A DNA stretch of 64,000 bases from Neospora caninum Liverpool. Its lineage: Eukaryota > Apicomplexa > Conoidasida > Eucoccidiorida > Sarcocystidae. Where the stretch lies: contig NC_018397.1 of NCBI RefSeq assembly GCF_000208865.1, forward strand, positions 1,798,001-1,862,000. The letters are read 5' to 3'. The notes beneath the pieces were generated by a model. It ran no database searches and had not been told where the DNA came from. It worked only from the letters and a program-made list of their open reading frames with translations. Made by a program: the position numbers and the translations under genes. This document shows, piece by piece, positions 61,901 through 64,000 of the stretch; within the stretch, counting starts at the first letter, position 1; the number at the start of each line of letters is the position of its first letter.

Positions 61901-64000
61901 ATTTGGGCGTCGCTGGCAGTGACGTCGCAGAGGTCGTTTCTCAAGTGCAGGATGTAGTCCTAAAACGTCAGCAGCCACACGCTGAACAGCTGATTCAAAT
62001 GCGCCAAAACGCCTCGAACACGAAGAGATGCGCGTTCTGCTCGAGAAAACGCGCGACACGCGGCCACCGGCGAACACAAGGCCCCGCAGACACTAGGCAA
62101 AAAAGCTCGTGACGCGATTACGCCCATGAGCAAAACGACGTAACGTCAAACAGAAGGGAAGGTATCCGGTGTGTTGCCGCGCACCATTATGCCTGGAAAA
62201 AGAAACACCGGCGTTTCACACAACGGCCCAGCAACGTCCCCAGAGGAGAGACTCCGATAGGCACCAACCCACAGGCGCACGAGAACTGATTTCTGAGCGG
62301 GCACCGTGTCGTGATTAACGAGCGTCGCCTTTAATAATGGAACGGGCCAAGCAGGTGCACGCGAGCGGAAGCGTGTACACAGCGAAGTCAAGCGCCTGTC
62401 TACGGGTCCCAAAAACTATATGAAAAACGCCACACAAATGACCACAAGAACAAGCCGCGCCCTAGCCACCATTTGCGTCCGTCGGGCGTCTAATAAATGC
62501 ACCAGCTTTCCAAAAAACATTCTTTATTCTCACCGCTCCGAGATGGCCTCCTGTGCGCAGCGGCGCCATGGGCGACTGGCCAACGATGACAGGGACTGTC
62601 TCTGAAAACAATCACATCGCGTGAGTGCATCCAAGAATCGTCAGGCCTTTAGGCAGGGAGTTTAAATGTCGAGACACCGTATACGCTGGCGCAGCCAGCA
62701 GGGGAGTCAGTGGACTAGGAATGAGGAAGTCGAGCTTTTGGGCGCCGGCTTACGTATGTAGGCGTTGGGGTCTGAAAAAAAAACGCCACAGGATATGCAC
62801 ACACAATGTCCGAGCTTTTGCAAAGCAGCGATGAGGGGAACCAAATTTGGCAGGAAGGCAACAATGTATAAGGAATCGATTACACTATACATACATCGGG
62901 GTATCTGAGGATACAGACTGACGCGGAGAGCTGGGCAGACGCGCGTAGCGAGAAGACGTGCGGAGAGGTGCGGACAGGAACAGCGACAGAAGGGGGTCTT
63001 AAATTGAGGATCGGCGATCCAGACCTGTAGAGTCTTAAATTCTGTCGCGCCGGTAGGCGGCACAAATCGTCGCAAGGTCGGGCAACCGAGGCAGCGCCAA
63101 AAGCTGTCTTCTGCCCCGCTGAGGAGACCCTGTTCATCGTCGTTGCGTGCGTCCCAGGGGTCTGCGGTGCCGATCAGACTTACTGTCCATAACTTGACAG
63201 ACTTTTGCGACGATTTCCTGGAAGAGTTCCATTTTGAGTTGCCTGAAGGATTCTCGGACAATTTCTTTCCTGACGTTTGCGTCCGAATCTTGGCCACGTG
63301 AAGCAAGTCGCGATTTGACTCTCGCGGTGTGATTGATCAGCTCTTCGACTCCGGACAGTTCGAGGAGCGCGTTGGCAACCATCTGAGGCGTCAGCGTTTC
63401 AACCGCACTGTGGACGATGTTCATCGCGTAGTCGAGGAAAGCTTGCGCCAGCGCAAAGTCTTGCGTCAAGGTTGCAAGCAGCTGCGTCCGAAGCTCATCG
63501 AGTGGAAGGACAGTGCCCGGACCGGGCGGATTTGCCGCTACCGCTTCGACGAGGCGCTTGCACGCGCTCAAGATGACGTGGCCTGTGGACGCGAAGGGTG
63601 GGGGAAAACAGAGGAAGTGGCGAACGGAGAGTGAAAATCGGAGACAAAAGGAAGGGACTCTCCATTCGTCCGTGGTCCAAACAAGAGGCATGCGAATGGA
63701 GTGATTTTGTGGACTGAGAGCGAAACAGAGAGACGTCGACCCCCCGGAGAAGACGGGGATACCCAAGGTAAGATAGCGCATACACAGGCCTGCCGAGGAC
63801 TCCGGCGCGGTAACCGCGGGGGCGAAAAAAACAGCAGAGACCGCCAAACCCGACCGGCTCAGACGCAGGTGGTGGCCGTAATGGGAAGCAGAACACAAGA
63901 CAGGAGAGCAGAATTGGAAGCAAAAGTCGAGCTGCCAAGGGCTGATATAGAGGGTTCTGGGGCTCAGGAAAAAAGCGGCAGCAGAGAAAAGAATCAAAAA
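49967..64000 (-). CDS. RON5: Probable rhoptry neck protein RON5, 5' end outside window
   Basis: RON5 joins RON2, RON4 and RON8 in the complex inserted into the host membrane at the moving junction during invasion. Twenty-one exons join in phase, about 1272 residues: 63582-63184, 62771-62754, 62601-62534, 61959-61725, 61190-60975, 60464-60384, 60001-59924, 59562-59447, 58961-58535, 58297-57887, 57152-56665, 55843-55808, 55119-55032, 54755-54354, 53904-53872, 53587-53497, 52736-52594, 52146-51910, 51191-51108, 50664-50557, 50028-49967. Bases 63583-64000 are intron. There is no diagnostic domain. The protein is rich in helices (KLKESIGESAIGAIFSKLWY) and has an acidic patch (EDETEEESEIDADD) and a basic one (IRKKAFSVAKRFKSLKRRIS). 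The name rests on size, exon richness and my memory that T. gondii RON5 lies near fibrillarin. The last exon may stop at 49967 or splice at TTT|GTGAGT to 49862-49766. Confidence 0.72.
53955..54163. repeat. Intronic direct repeat, copy A
   Basis: A 209-base segment in the RON5 intron between exons 54755-54354 and 53904-53872. It matches copy B at 55891-56100 with about four substitutions and one indel (about 98% identity). It runs from GCGATCATAAAAATGAATCG to AGTACGGAGTCAG. A further short shared block, AAATTTCAAC.nAGACCAAAACAC, follows at about 54168-54192. Confidence 0.95.
55891..56100. repeat. Intronic direct repeat, copy B
   Basis: Second copy of the repeat, in the RON5 intron between exons 57152-56665 and 55843-55808. 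As with copy A, on the coding strand it ends 50 bases or less before a very small exon. The trailing shared block occurs here at about 56245-56270, separated from the main repeat by about 145 extra bases that copy A lacks. Confidence 0.95.
57465..57507. repeat. Perfect 20-bp inverted repeat with 3-base loop
   Basis: Arms 57465-57484 (TTTTCGCAGCAGGCACGCCA) and 57488-57507 are exact reverse complements around the loop CTC. The hairpin lies inside the RON5 intron 57153-57886, about 310 bases upstream of one exon on the plus-strand scale. No second hairpin of this quality was noticed in the window. Confidence 0.95.

Noticed and set aside
63134..63997. 287-codon minus-strand ORF as one RON5 exon
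   Set aside because: Only 63184-63582 fits: a strong acceptor (CGTCCACAG) precedes it and the upstream part is intron-like.
1..64000. CRISPR arrays, prophage or insertion sequences
   Set aside because: No regularly spaced repeats, integrases or transposases; the sequence is nuclear eukaryotic.

Overview
The window is nuclear DNA of a tissue-cyst-forming coccidian (Apicomplexa, Sarcocystidae), most likely Toxoplasma gondii or a very close relative. The grounds are a one-domain SRS surface antigen with six cysteines, a signal peptide and a GPI-type tail; intron-rich genes with long low-complexity insertions; a roughly balanced base composition; and a large multi-exon gene on the right that I read as the rhoptry neck protein RON5. 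I recall RON5 and fibrillarin being neighbours on T. gondii chromosome XI, but that is memory and was not checked. No bacterial, viral or CRISPR-type features were found.

Layout, left to right. 1-6346 (+): 3' part of a large gene I do not recognise, whose reading frame appears broken close to its end. 11324-13747 (+): a TRM10-type tRNA m1G9 methyltransferase in two exons. 15242-26017 (-): SEC31, the outer COPII coat subunit, 14 exons, reconstructed with matching phase at every junction (1529 aa). 28136-30763 (+): MPP10, a U3 snoRNP / small-subunit processome protein, single exon. 32232-32952 (-): 3' exons of a small predicted type I membrane protein. 33729-35425 (-): fibrillarin, three exons, the first with only 7 coding bases. 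38216-38875 (-): SRS antigen. 42693-about 47740 (+): a nine-finger C2H2 protein with the layout of transcription factor IIIA. 49967-64000 (-): 21 exons of the putative RON5, open at its 5' end.

The genes do not form operons. Several serve RNA and ribosome biology (TRM10, MPP10, fibrillarin, TFIIIA), one the early secretory pathway (SEC31), and two or three the parasite surface or invasion machinery (SRS, RON5, the small membrane protein). The regions 6347-11323, 35426-38215 and 38876-42692 hold no gene I can support.

Most noteworthy: a credible TFIIIA with atypical fingers 5 and 9; two GC-AG introns, both with the AG|GCAAGT donor, whose use is forced by reading phase; an 18-nt exon in RON5; a ~210-bp, ~98% identical repeat placed just upstream of two very small RON5 exons; a perfect 20-bp hairpin in another RON5 intron; a tandem duplication inside a fibrillarin intron; and the frame break at the end of the first gene. 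All exon models were worked out by hand from splice signals, reading phase and family conservation, without transcript data.
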